This document shows, in pieces, positions 1-7,107 of a DNA stretch of 13,171 bases. Below the pieces are notes generated by a model. It did no database searches. It saw nothing but the letters and a program-made list of their open reading frames with translations, and had not been told where the DNA came from. Source of the stretch: RGIG2206 sp045540915. GTDB lineage: Bacteria; Bacillota; Clostridia; Oscillospirales; Acutalibacteraceae. Position numbers and translations under genes: made by a program. The stretch spans positions 1-13,171 of the forward strand of contig JAZQID010000041.1 of the NCBI GenBank assembly GCA_045540915.1, read 5' to 3'. Within the stretch, counting starts at the first letter, position 1, and every line of letters begins with the position of its first letter.

Positions 1-305
1 TCTGTGAGCACCGGTCCTTTGTCTCTTGGTTCGCCTGAACCGTTAAAGATACGGCCAAGAAGGTCTTCGCTGAAGGAAACACGCATATCGCGGCCTAAAA
101 AGCGAACTTCGTCACCTGTTGAAACACCTTTACCGCCTGCAAATACCTGAAGGGAAACAACATCACCATCGATTTTGTTAACTTCTGCAAGAGATTTGCC
201 AAAACGTGTTGTAATCTGAGCCAATTCCTTGTATTTTACATCTTTTGCCTTTACGGTAATAACGTTACCAGTGATAGATTCAATTTTATTAAATACTTTA
301 TTCAT
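1..305 (-). CDS. atpB: V-type ATP synthase subunit B, N-terminal part (cut by window edge)
   Basis: This is the non-catalytic nucleotide-binding B subunit of the cytoplasmic V1/A1 head, which alternates with subunit A in the hexamer. About 101 codons are visible. The product begins MNKVFNKIESITGNV and shows the N-terminal beta-barrel, with GDEVRFLGRDMRVSFSEDLL followed by the family hallmark GRIFNGSGEPRDKGP. The rest, including the nucleotide-binding core, lies beyond base 1. The ATG at 303-305 sits two bases after the stop of subunit A and follows GGTGGTGAG at good ribosome-binding spacing, so the two genes are translated from one operon mRNA. The family assignment is secure; the gene is partial only because of the window boundary. 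Confidence 0.95.
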   Translation of the reverse strand, partial: MNKVFNKIESITGNVITVKAKDVKYKELAQITTRFGKSLAEVNKIDGDVVSLQVFAGGKGVSTGDEVRFLGRDMRVSFSEDLLGRIFNGSGEPRDKGPVLT

Positions 306-307
306 CG

Positions 308-2077
308 TTACTCACCACCATTTAACAAAAGTTCTGCCTCACGGCTCAAAGCGCCTTTTGCTTCTGCATAAAGTGCATCAATTTCACTTTCTGCTTTTTT
401 GAAGGCGTCACTTTCAAATTCAGTATAGTTCCAGTCGATAAATCTCTGGCGCATACGGTTGATAAAGCCACGTGCTTCGTCTTTGTTGCTCAGTTCATAT
501 TCGCTGCCAAGAACTTTTACAAGTTTGTCTGTAACATACTGCTGACGTGTTCTGCCACAGTTTGCTTCGATAAGGTCGAAGGAGTTCTGCTGGAGGTATA
601 CAGCATCGAGCATATCAGATTTAAGATATGTTACATAGTCTGTAAGGCTTGTACCTTCTTCACCAACAACCTTCATCATGGAACCGATGTCGTAACCGTG
701 GTTAAGAACATTTTTACAGAAGGCAATTTTCTTGGAGACTACAACACCTGTATATTTTGACCAGGAGATAACCGGGTCGATAGCAGGATATTTACGAGCG
801 TCGGAACGTTCACGGGACAGACCGTGGAAAGCACCAACAACTTTAAGTGTTGCCTGTGTTACAGGTTCTTCAAAGTTACCGCCGGCTGGAGAAACTGTAC
901 CGCCGATTGTAACAGAACCTGTGCTGCCGTCAGGAAGACGAACATAACCTGCTCTTTCATAGAAAGCAGCGATATATGATTCGAGATATGCAGGGAAAGC
1001 TTCTTCGCCCGGGATTTCTTCAAGACGACCGGACATTTCACGGAGAGCCTGTGCCCAACGGGATGTGGAGTCAGCAAGAAGAAGAACATTAAGACCCATC
1101 TGACGGTAGTATTCAGCCATAGTTACGGAAGTGTAAACTGAAGCTTCACGGGAAGCAACCGGCATAGAGGATGTGTTACATATAATAATGGTACGCTCCA
1201 TAAGTGAACGCCCGGTTTTCGGGTCCGTCAGCTCGGGAAACTCCGTAAGAGTCTCAACAACTTCACCGGCACGCTCACCACAGGCAGCGATAATAACAAT
1301 ATCCACATCCGCATATTTCGATGTGGTATGCTGCAACACGGTTTTACCTGCACCAAAGGGTCCGGGAGTACAATAGGTGCCACCCTTTGCTACGGGAAAG
1401 AAGGAGTCGATAAGACGAACCTTGGTTTCCATTGTTTCAACGGGTGCCAATCTCTCGCTGTAGCATTTTACCGCGCGTTTAACAGGCCACTTGAAAGACA
1501 TAGATACGGGAATCTCACGGCCTCGTTCATCGGTCACTACCGCAACGGTTTCCTTGACGGTATATTCGCCCTTTTCGGCAATGGATTTTATAGTATAGTT
1601 CCCAAGCAAATAAAAAGGTATAAAAATTTTGTGCGTAAATGGGCCTTCGGGAACAGTGCCGATATATTCACCTGCACGAACAAGGTCGCCAACATTAGCA
1701 GTCGGCGTAAACTCCCACTTTTTCTCGGTGTTAAGTCCGTCTGCGTAATTTCCTCTCTCCAAGAACCAGCCTGCCTGTTCTGCTAAAACAGGGAGCGGAT
1801 TCTGAAGTCCGTCATATATCTGACCAAGCAGACCGGGACCGAGATCTGCGGATAGCATATCGCCGGTGAATTCCACTTCATCTCCGCATTTAATACCATC
1901 GGTCATCTCGTAAACCTGTACTTGAGCAACGTTGCCTCTGATGCGGATGACTTCACTTTTCAGGGCAGTCGCACCCACTTTAACAAAGCATATTTCGTTC
2001 ATTGAAACGTTACCGTCAAACTCAACCGATACCAAGTTTCCGTTTATGCTTACAACCTTGCCAACATTTTCGGTCAT
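308..2077 (-). CDS. atpA: V-type ATP synthase subunit A (catalytic)
   Basis: This is the catalytic ATP-hydrolysing or ATP-synthesising subunit of the V1/A1 head; with B it forms the A3B3 hexamer that drives H+ or Na+ transport through the membrane rotor. The 589-residue length fits the family. Visible parts, in order: an N-terminal beta-barrel; the A-type non-homologous insert (about residues 110-190, including EGPFTHKIFIP); Walker A GPFGAGKT at 239-246; the GERAGE segment with the likely catalytic Glu at 268; Walker B LLLAD at 332-336 followed by STSRWAQALRE; and the C-terminal helical domain. The ATG at 2075-2077 has GGAGG seven bases upstream and overlaps the TGA of the preceding gene as ATGA, so translation is probably coupled. 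Ion specificity cannot be read from this subunit. Confidence 0.98.
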   Translation of the reverse strand: MTENVGKVVSINGNLVSVEFDGNVSMNEICFVKVGATALKSEVIRIRGNVAQVQVYEMTDGIKCGDEVEFTGDMLSADLGPGLLGQIYDGLQNPLPVLAEQAGWFLERGNYADGLNTEKKWEFTPTANVGDLVRAGEYIGTVPEGPFTHKIFIPFYLLGNYTIKSIAEKGEYTVKETVAVVTDERGREIPVSMSFKWPVKRAVKCYSERLAPVETMETKVRLIDSFFPVAKGGTYCTPGPFGAGKTVLQHTTSKYADVDIVIIAACGERAGEVVETLTEFPELTDPKTGRSLMERTIIICNTSSMPVASREASVYTSVTMAEYYRQMGLNVLLLADSTSRWAQALREMSGRLEEIPGEEAFPAYLESYIAAFYERAGYVRLPDGSTGSVTIGGTVSPAGGNFEEPVTQATLKVVGAFHGLSRERSDARKYPAIDPVISWSKYTGVVVSKKIAFCKNVLNHGYDIGSMMKVVGEEGTSLTDYVTYLKSDMLDAVYLQQNSFDLIEANCGRTRQQYVTDKLVKVLGSEYELSNKDEARGFINRMRQRFIDWNYTEFESDAFKKAESEIDALYAEAKGALSREAELLLNGGE

Positions 2078-2631
2078 TGTATTGCCTCCAACCTATCTCC
2101 GTTTAATATGGAATTATATATATTTCTGTATGCTTTTTCTCCGGCCTTTGTATCAAACCGTCTGATTCGGAAAATCAGCTTCAACTTAAGTCCGTAATAG
2201 AAAATATAATCCTCCGAAAAGTTATCCATCGGCCTGAGCGTTTCTAAAATTTCCAAGCGGAAACGGTTAAGGTATTCTTCCGCTTCCATTGGATTTTCCG
2301 TTTCAGCAGCAGCGTTTGCCGCCTTGATATACTCCACGGGGAAAATTCTGTTTTCCGTATCAAAAGATTTTTTCATTTTCTCTGCCCGAACCTTGCCGAG
2401 AGCGAATCGCAGATTTCTCTCGCTTTCGTTCCATGCGTCGACCAAAGCAGAACCTGAACTCTCAAAGTTTTTTGAAGGAGACAAGGTGAGGTTTCTCATA
2501 ATCTCCTGTGACCTTTTTCCTAAAAAGCGATTGCAAAGCTCTGCAAATCGATCCTCAGTAATCGGAAGCGGAATATTATCACTTATCCCATCCAAAGACG
2601 GCAACTGCGAGATCAAATAATATTCAGCCAT
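2074..2631 (-). CDS. DUF2764-like V-ATPase operon protein
   Basis: This is a 185-residue soluble protein beginning MAEYYLISQLPSL. The start (M-YYLIS-LPSL), the size and the location between V-ATPase subunits E and A match the DUF2764 family as I recall it from Chlamydia, Bacteroidetes and spirochaete V-ATPase operons; I could not run a profile search. No signal peptide or membrane helix is visible. The sequence is charged and mainly helical, with RFRLEILETLRP and YIFYYGLKLKLIFRIRRFD in the C-terminal half. It starts five bases after the stop of E, with only a weak AGAGG far upstream, and overlaps subunit A by four bases. Its fixed place suggests an assembly or structural role in the ATPase, perhaps standing in for the missing subunit C; that role is inference. 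Confidence 0.72.
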   Translation of the reverse strand: MAEYYLISQLPSLDGISDNIPLPITEDRFAELCNRFLGKRSQEIMRNLTLSPSKNFESSGSALVDAWNESERNLRFALGKVRAEKMKKSFDTENRIFPVEYIKAANAAAETENPMEAEEYLNRFRLEILETLRPMDNFSEDYIFYYGLKLKLIFRIRRFDTKAGEKAYRNIYNSILNGDRLEAIQ

Positions 2632-2636
2632 AGTTA

Positions 2637-3245
2637 TTACTTCGCCTCTTTCAAAAGCTCGGTAACCTTAGGGCTAAGATAATTTGAAAGCATATCCACA
2701 ACCGCTTCATCCGAATAATCATAATAAGCGCTGCCATTGTTTACGGCAATACGGAACCCACCGTCAAAATTATCATTTGCCTTAAGTGTGATGCCCTTTA
2801 ACATTCTTTCTTTAAGAGCGGCAAGCAAGGTCTCTTCCAGTTTCTTCAGATCTTCCAAATTCAAGATCACTGCGATATCCTCCGCATCCGGTTTGCTTGC
2901 CCAGCACTCAACAACGTTGATAATAAGCTGCGCGAAAGCATCCGATGAATACACCGCAGTTACATTTTCTTCTGTAATTGATCTGAGCTCTCTCGTTACA
3001 CTTTCTCTGAAAGAGATCAGCAGATTGCGACCCGCCTGACGAATAGCGTCCTCGCTTGCTCTTGTCATTCGATCATTTTCGGCTTTAGCATCGGCCAATA
3101 TCCTATCTGCTTGCGCCTGTGCATCTGCAATGATCTTTTCAGCGTCTGCCTTTGCGGCCTTCACTATAGCTTCAGCCTCGGTTTCAGCAGCTTCTACACC
3201 ATCCTTTTTAATTTGGTCAATCAGTTCTTGGAGTTGTACTTCCAT
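2637..3245 (-). CDS. atpE: V-type ATP synthase subunit E (peripheral stalk)
   Basis: This is the peripheral-stalk subunit that links the A3B3 head to the membrane stator. Its 202 residues are typical of the family. The first ~75 residues form a long Ala/Glu/Lys-rich coiled coil (for example AIVKAAKADAEKIIADAQ), followed by a globular C-terminal domain containing VILNLEDLKKLEETLL, then GFRIAVNNGSAYYDYSDEAV and a final helix. The ATG at 3243-3245 has AAAAGGAG eight bases upstream, a strong ribosome binding site. It is the first gene of the visible ATPase operon: nothing upstream on this strand looks coding for 600 bases, and a good promoter lies at 3361-3389. No subunit C or F gene separates E from A, unlike the classical Enterococcus or Clostridium layout. 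Confidence 0.92.
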   Translation of the reverse strand: MEVQLQELIDQIKKDGVEAAETEAEAIVKAAKADAEKIIADAQAQADRILADAKAENDRMTRASEDAIRQAGRNLLISFRESVTRELRSITEENVTAVYSSDAFAQLIINVVECWASKPDAEDIAVILNLEDLKKLEETLLAALKERMLKGITLKANDNFDGGFRIAVNNGSAYYDYSDEAVVDMLSNYLSPKVTELLKEAK

Positions 3246-3284
3246 AATGCTATCTCCTTTTTGTATTTAGTTGAATTTACTGCT

Positions 3285-3329
3285 AAAAAACAAAGTGGAC
3301 CCAACTTTCTCTGCAGACAGCTAGATCCA
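3285..3329 (-). terminator. Terminator-like hairpin in the leader of the ATPase operon
   Basis: Read on the minus strand, 3329-3319 (UGGAUCUAGCU) pairs with 3306-3296 (AGUUGGGUCCA) in an 11-pair stem with three G-U wobbles and a 12-base loop. It is followed by CUUUG and six U (3290-3285). That is the form of a weak intrinsic terminator. It lies between the predicted promoter (3361-3389) and the subunit E start, so it could be an attenuator in the leader, or it could end transcripts arriving from further upstream. The wobble pairs make it only moderately stable. Confidence 0.45.
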
Positions 3330-3360
3330 TTAATGTAATTATAACTATTTAATTTTTTGT

Positions 3361-3389
3361 ATTATATCACACTTTTCTTATTTCGTCAA
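3361..3389 (-). promoter_or_regulatory. Predicted promoter of the V-ATPase operon
   Basis: On the minus strand, TTGACG (3389-3384) and TATAAT (3366-3361) are separated by exactly 17 bases, and TG one base upstream of the -10 makes it an extended -10. This is a near-consensus housekeeping sigma promoter. The start would be near 3354, giving a leader of about 109 bases before subunit E. A second TATAAT (3343-3338) has no matching -35. Confidence 0.75.
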
Positions 3390-3399
3390 GTCTTTAGAA

Positions 3400-3542
3400 G
3401 GATAAGTCCATAAAAAAATCAACTTTGTAAATTCCACAGTGCAAATTGAAGTGGAATTCAGTGCGGGAATTCATCCACATATATCTGCTTAAAAAGCAAG
3501 TTTAAATAAACGGATAAGTCTATAGCTCATCCGGCTTTGTAA
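3400..3542. repeat. Diverged direct repeat, 112-base offset
   Basis: The 31-base stretches 3400-3430 and 3512-3542 both start with GGATAAGTC, share ATA at the next positions, and end with CTTTGTAA. They agree at about 22 of 31 positions with no gap. Between them lies the inverted repeat AATTCCAC/GTGGAATT. The pattern suggests an old duplication or part of a dispersed intergenic element; I cannot tell which from a single copy. Confidence 0.4.
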
Positions 3543-3763
3543 CAGTTTGAATATTTAGTTTTAGCCGAACGCAACAGCAAAAAACGTCCATCCCTTCGCA
3601 TTTTAAGTCTAAATCAGCAGATTTTCACTCAAATTTATGCAAATCCGAGCCCAACAAAAATTAGCGGAAATCCTAGTGTTTATGCGATTTTTTCGATGTT
3701 TGTCCTATTATACCATATTCCTCTATTCTTCTCACAATCCCAGTTGCTTTCATAATATATAAT

Positions 3764-3816
3764 AATCTCCTTGCTTTACAAATTTGTACTGTTAGTATCT
3801 GTAAAACAAGGAGATT
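3764..3816 (-). terminator. Long hairpin after the quinone oxidoreductase gene
   Basis: Arms 3764-3780 and 3800-3816 are complementary over 17 bases. The single C/A mismatch on the plus strand becomes a G-U wobble on the minus strand, so the stem is complete in RNA of the minus-strand operon that ends at 3847. The 19-base loop contains part of the palindrome TACAAATTTGTA. The bases after the stem are AU-rich (AUUAUAUAUUAUG) rather than a clean U tract, so termination may be partial or may need a factor. Confidence 0.5.
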
Positions 3817-3846
3817 TATACTTTTATTTCTTTTTGTAATTTGATT

Positions 3847-4827
3847 TTAAACGGTTAATACGACCTTACCGATATTCTGCCCTTTATAAAGAATATCGTG
3901 TGCGGCTTCGGCCTCTTGGATAGGCAGAACCTTATAAATAGTAGGCTTAACTTCTCCATTTTCAACCTTTGGCCAAACATTTTGAACTAAATCTGCTAAA
4001 ATTTGCGCCTTAACTTCAGGTGTACGCGAACGCAAGGTCGAACCTATAATTCTTACATTCCGAACATAGATGTTTTTAAGGTCGATTTCGGTTTTGGTGC
4101 CTGCTAATGCTGCAATCATTATCCAACGCGCGCCGTGACGCAAATAATGTATGCATTTTCCCATTATCTCTCCGCCAAGACAGTCGATTGCAACATCAAT
4201 CGGATGACCGTTTTCAAGTTCTTCTTTTAATACTTCTGCTATATCCTCTTTGGTGGTAACAACCACTCTGTCTGCATTCAAATGTTTAATATTATTTGCG
4301 ATTTTTTCGGTTAAAACGGTAGTTATGACCCTGATACCAAAGGCTTTAGCCATAGGGATAATAACCGAAGCCAAGCCCGATGCCCCTGCATTCATAAGCA
4401 AGGTGTCGCCCTCTTTAATATTGCCTTCAATAAATAAATTAAGGTATGCAGTTGCAAAGGCTTCGGGGATAGCCGCCGCCTCAACCATAGAGCAGTTTTT
4501 CGGCACGGGCATAAGCATATTGTACTTAACATTAGCATACTCAGCATAACCGCCGCCGCCAAGCAAAGCACAAACTTTATCACCGATTTTCCAGTTGGAT
4601 TTTTCTTTTGCACCCTCTGCAATTTCTACGATAGTGCCTGCAATTTCAAGTCCCATCCATTCCGGACAGCCTGCCGGAGGCGGATAGTCACCTTCTCTTT
4701 GCATAAGGTCTGCACGGTTAAGTGCTGCAGCCTCAATTTTAACAAGGCAATCATCATTACCCAGAATCGGGTCGGGCACATTATCCCATCTTAAAGATTT
4801 GTCTTCATTAACAAGTATTGCTTTCAT
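3847..4827 (-). CDS. Zinc-independent NAD(P)H quinone oxidoreductase (PIG3-like)
   Basis: This is a 326-residue cytoplasmic medium-chain dehydrogenase/reductase of the quinone oxidoreductase branch, which reduces quinones or enones with NADPH. It has the PIG3-type signatures NRADLMQREGDYPPP (37-51), GLEIAGTI (59-66), GGGGYAEY (90-97), PEAFATAYLNLF (121-132) and IIGSTLRSRTPEVKA near the C-terminus, ending IGKVVLTV. The catalytic-zinc ligands and structural-zinc cysteines of alcohol dehydrogenases are absent. The cofactor loop reads GASGLAS (148-154), so the third Gly of the usual GxxGxxG is Ala. The ATG at 4825-4827 is one base beyond the stop of the hydrolase gene, with AGGA nine bases upstream inside that gene. 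As last gene of the operon it probably reduces an alpha,beta-unsaturated intermediate; the substrate is unknown. Confidence 0.88.
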   Translation of the reverse strand: MKAILVNEDKSLRWDNVPDPILGNDDCLVKIEAAALNRADLMQREGDYPPPAGCPEWMGLEIAGTIVEIAEGAKEKSNWKIGDKVCALLGGGGYAEYANVKYNMLMPVPKNCSMVEAAAIPEAFATAYLNLFIEGNIKEGDTLLMNAGASGLASVIIPMAKAFGIRVITTVLTEKIANNIKHLNADRVVVTTKEDIAEVLKEELENGHPIDVAIDCLGGEIMGKCIHYLRHGARWIMIAALAGTKTEIDLKNIYVRNVRIIGSTLRSRTPEVKAQILADLVQNVWPKVENGEVKPTIYKVLPIQEAEAAHDILYKGQNIGKVVLTV

Positions 4828-4828
4828 A

Positions 4829-5491
4829 CTAGATTATCCTTTCAGTTTTTAATTCTGCATCGTGGCAAGTATGCACACAATATAGGGAATCGTTATATTT
4901 TTCTACAAATTCACGGCTTTTTGCTAAATTGTAATAAGACCCTGTGGGAATTTTATTCTTGATACAATCGTTTATGTAACACTCATCGCCTGCAATAATA
5001 TGCGTAATCTCTTTTGTTTCTATTTCAACTATTGCTGAGCCTTGCGAATGTCCGCCCCATTCTACAATTTTAACATTGGGAGCAAAAAAACATTTATTTT
5101 CAAAGGTTATAACCTTAAAGCCTTCGGGAATATACTTTTTGCCCTGTTGATATTCCTTCTTTGATATATAAATGCTTGCATTCGGAAAATGCTTTACTGC
5201 TTCAATATGGTCGTGATGTGCATGAGTGATGATAACGTCTGTAATATCTGCGTTATTCAAACCAATCTGCTCTAAAACGGTTGTAGGCGAACAAATCCAA
5301 TTCATCTCAAATCCCGGCATAGTTTCGCAACCTGCATCCACAAGGACATTCCTTTGACCAATTTTAATTAAATAGATTGCAAAGGAAATCGGATAATATT
5401 TTTCTGCACTTCCCTTATAAAAAAACATGCTTTCCCGCAAAACAGATTCAGCATATTTAAGGCAATATAATAATAGCTTGCTTTGAGACAT
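4829..5491 (-). CDS. Metallo-beta-lactamase fold hydrolase, N-acyl-homoserine-lactonase-like
   Basis: This is a 220-residue di-zinc hydrolase. Metal ligands are visible: HAHHDH (90-95, the HxHxDH motif), H148 in GGHSQGS, D169 in AGDECY, and a late His in HTCHDAE (207 or 210). The D-x-x-Y arrangement (D169, Y172) matches the Asp and Tyr of AiiA-type lactonases, which open lactone rings. There is no signal peptide, so it acts in the cytoplasm. I chose the ATG at 5489-5491, which has AGGGAG nine bases upstream; an in-frame ATG at 5513-5515 would overlap the previous gene and lacks a site. It starts 13 bases after the dehydratase-like gene and ends one base before the oxidoreductase. Given these neighbours it more likely opens a metabolic lactone than degrades signals; glyoxalase-II-like or ester hydrolysis remain possible. 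Confidence 0.8.
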   Translation of the reverse strand: MSQSKLLLYCLKYAESVLRESMFFYKGSAEKYYPISFAIYLIKIGQRNVLVDAGCETMPGFEMNWICSPTTVLEQIGLNNADITDVIITHAHHDHIEAVKHFPNASIYISKKEYQQGKKYIPEGFKVITFENKCFFAPNVKIVEWGGHSQGSAIVEIETKEITHIIAGDECYINDCIKNKIPTGSYYNLAKSREFVEKYNDSLYCVHTCHDAELKTERII

Positions 5492-5504
5492 TGTTTTTCG
5501 CTCC

Positions 5505-6263
5505 CTAAAAATCAATACTATCTCTCACCAATTTCATAGTACTTAAAAGAGGTTGTGCGGGTGTAGATAGCGAATCGTGTTCATAAACACAAAGTACCAT
5601 ACAGCAGCCAAGCTTCATGCCTAAACAGCGGTGCAGTGTGCATTCTCCGCCTGAAAGGAATAAAAAAGGGGCACTGAGTTCTCTTTTTAACAAATCAGTA
5701 ATACGCAGATTTTCAATTTGTTGCTCCATATTATTGGCAGCGGTAACAATTTTAATAATATCGGCGCCTCTGCGTTTCTGTTCTAATGCAATTTCAAGCA
5801 CTCTTTCTGCAGGAGCATATTTATATAGGTGTGATGACATTAAAACCTCTGCGCCTTTTTGGTGAATAGTATCAATGAGTTTCATTTGTTTTTGTATGGC
5901 TTCTGCGTTGTCCGTAAGCTCTTCGGGATGCTTACAAAACATATCACCCATAACGTCAACAAGTGTTGCACCACAGTCGGCCAGTTCCAAAAGTCCTTCA
6001 GCCAAATCCTCATCGGTCTTACCGCTGTTATTAGCCATGCGATAATTTGTAACATAGCAGGGTCTGTTTTTCATCTCTTCAAATATTCTTTTATATGTAG
6101 CGAGATTATGATATTCCGGCTTTAACGATTCCACCTGCAAACCATAAGCCTCAGCTCCAAGACAATTTGCATTCCTTATTCTGCTAATGACCACTTCGGG
6201 TGTTTCGCATTGAAGCATAACTGTAAGTAGCGGATTACTATGGTTTAAGAAACTTTTTTTCAT
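5505..6263 (-). CDS. Type I 3-dehydroquinate dehydratase-like aldolase-fold enzyme
   Basis: This 252-residue protein resembles type I dehydroquinases (AroD), TIM-barrel enzymes that dehydrate via a lysine Schiff base. Aligned by eye with E. coli AroD it keeps the catalytic His (H145 in MSSHLYK), the Schiff-base Lys (K171 in DIIKIVTA), R75 (AroD R82), R212 (R213), and S233 and Q237 in STPAQP (S232, Q236). It appears to lack E46, R48 and E86, which become G41, Q43 and M105. Retained catalysis with altered substrate contacts suggests a related but different substrate. The location in an SDR/lactonase/reductase operon also argues against shikimate biosynthesis. The ATG at 6261-6263 overlaps the SDR stop by one base (TGATG) and has AGGTGG five bases upstream; an in-frame GTG at 6270-6272 is less likely. 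Confidence 0.78.
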   Translation of the reverse strand: MKKSFLNHSNPLLTVMLQCETPEVVISRIRNANCLGAEAYGLQVESLKPEYHNLATYKRIFEEMKNRPCYVTNYRMANNSGKTDEDLAEGLLELADCGATLVDVMGDMFCKHPEELTDNAEAIQKQMKLIDTIHQKGAEVLMSSHLYKYAPAERVLEIALEQKRRGADIIKIVTAANNMEQQIENLRITDLLKRELSAPFLFLSGGECTLHRCLGMKLGCCMVLCVYEHDSLSTPAQPLLSTMKLVRDSIDF

Positions 6264-7027
6264 CAGTTCCACCTGCCCATTGCGTTTCTGCCGCCGTCTA
6301 TCATAATATTTTCTCCATTAATAAACTGTCCTTTTTCAGAGGCTATAAACAAGCATAAATCAATGATTTCCTGTGGGTCTGCCGCACGTCCTAAAAGTGT
6401 TTTCATGCCTGCCATGGCTGCACGTGTAAGCACAGGGCCAGGAGAAACACATACGCATCTTATGCCATATTTAGAACCGTACTGAGCAATAGATTTTGTA
6501 AGTCCGAACATAAGACCGGCTTTAGAGGTAGGATAATCCATTCCGTAACCGTCGCCCTCTTGTCCCGTTATGGAGCCTATATTGATAATAAGACCACTTT
6601 TTTGCTCTCGCATCTGTTTTAGAACAGCATGAGCAAAATAAAAAGGTCCTTTAAGATTAACATCAATTCCCCAATCGTAAACTTCAATCGGCACGTCAGG
6701 AAACTCCGGATGCGCTTGACGGTCCACCTTTTGCATACGAACAGCGGTGCCGCCCGCAAAGTTTGCCATTACATCAATTCTTCCGAATGCTTCAACAGCT
6801 TTATCTCTAGCATTACAAACTTGATCATAATCACGCACATCGCAAAGCACACCGATTGCTTGTCCTTTACCTTTTGTATTAATTTCTGCTACCTTTTCAT
6901 TTAAAACATTTTCATTAACATCGCATAAAACTACATTTCCACCAAGCTCTGCAAAGTTTTCAGCGAACAGAAGCCCCATACCGGATGCTGCCCCTGTGGA
7001 AATAGCCACTTTACCTGTAAAATCCAT
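6263..7027 (-). CDS. SDR family NAD(P)-dependent oxidoreductase
   Basis: This is a 254-residue classical short-chain dehydrogenase/reductase of the cytoplasm, oxidising a hydroxyl or reducing a ketone. Motifs: TGAASGMG (11-18), acidic D36 after beta-2 (VVLCDV), which usually favours NAD over NADP, ANFAG (88-92, in place of NNAG), N124, and the catalytic set S152, Y165 and K169 (YPTSK), then SPGPVLT (195-201) and C-terminal INGENIMIDGG. The ATG at 7025-7027 has AGGGGG eight bases upstream; a 13-codon upstream extension has no site. It is the first gene of a four-gene operon and is divergent from the AraC regulator. It probably catalyses the opening oxidation of the pathway; the substrate cannot be read from the sequence. 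Confidence 0.9.
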   Translation of the reverse strand: MDFTGKVAISTGAASGMGLLFAENFAELGGNVVLCDVNENVLNEKVAEINTKGKGQAIGVLCDVRDYDQVCNARDKAVEAFGRIDVMANFAGGTAVRMQKVDRQAHPEFPDVPIEVYDWGIDVNLKGPFYFAHAVLKQMREQKSGLIINIGSITGQEGDGYGMDYPTSKAGLMFGLTKSIAQYGSKYGIRCVCVSPGPVLTRAAMAGMKTLLGRAADPQEIIDLCLFIASEKGQFINGENIMIDGGRNAMGRWN

Positions 7028-7067
7028 AATATAAGCCCCCTTTTTTCTGTATTTTAAATTTTCCACT

Positions 7068-7073
7068 ATAATA
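7068..7073 (-). promoter_or_regulatory. Weak -10 candidate for the SDR operon
   Basis: Minus-strand TATTAT lies about 40 bases before the SDR start. No recognisable -35 lies 16-18 bases upstream, where CTCTAT stands. A poor -35 behind an AraC-type gene is what an activator-dependent promoter would look like, but the call is tentative. Confidence 0.35.
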
Positions 7074-7107
7074 AATCAATAGAAAAAATGATAGAGGTTT
7101 AACATTT

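Larger units (their letters stand above)
3246..3846. other. 600-base intergenic region without a convincing gene
   Basis: This region separates the ATPase operon from the end of the quinone oxidoreductase operon. It is AT-rich with frequent stops. It contains the ATPase promoter and leader hairpin, an inverted repeat AATTCCAC/GTGGAATT (3430-3437 and 3451-3458), two GAATTC copies (3454-3459 and 3467-3472), a diverged direct repeat (3400-3430 and 3512-3542) and a long hairpin at 3764-3816. Minus-strand TATAAT at 3712-3707 lacks a good -35. The only minus-strand reading frames around 3400-3620 are tens of codons long and have no ribosome binding site that I can see. I cannot identify a known RNA family here. 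Confidence 0.6.

Noticed and set aside
1328..1786. Plus-strand open frame of 152 codons inside the ATPase subunit A gene
   Set aside because: Antisense to a fully conserved region of subunit A, without family features or a ribosome binding site.
3267..3356. T-box riboswitch in the ATPase leader
   Set aside because: The leader has a terminator-like hairpin but no AGGGTGGNACCGCG-type T-box and is too short for a specifier stem.
3400..3620. Very short minus-strand reading frames in the intergenic region
   Set aside because: They are only tens of codons long, without ribosome binding sites or recognisable sequence; better treated as noncoding or remnant DNA.
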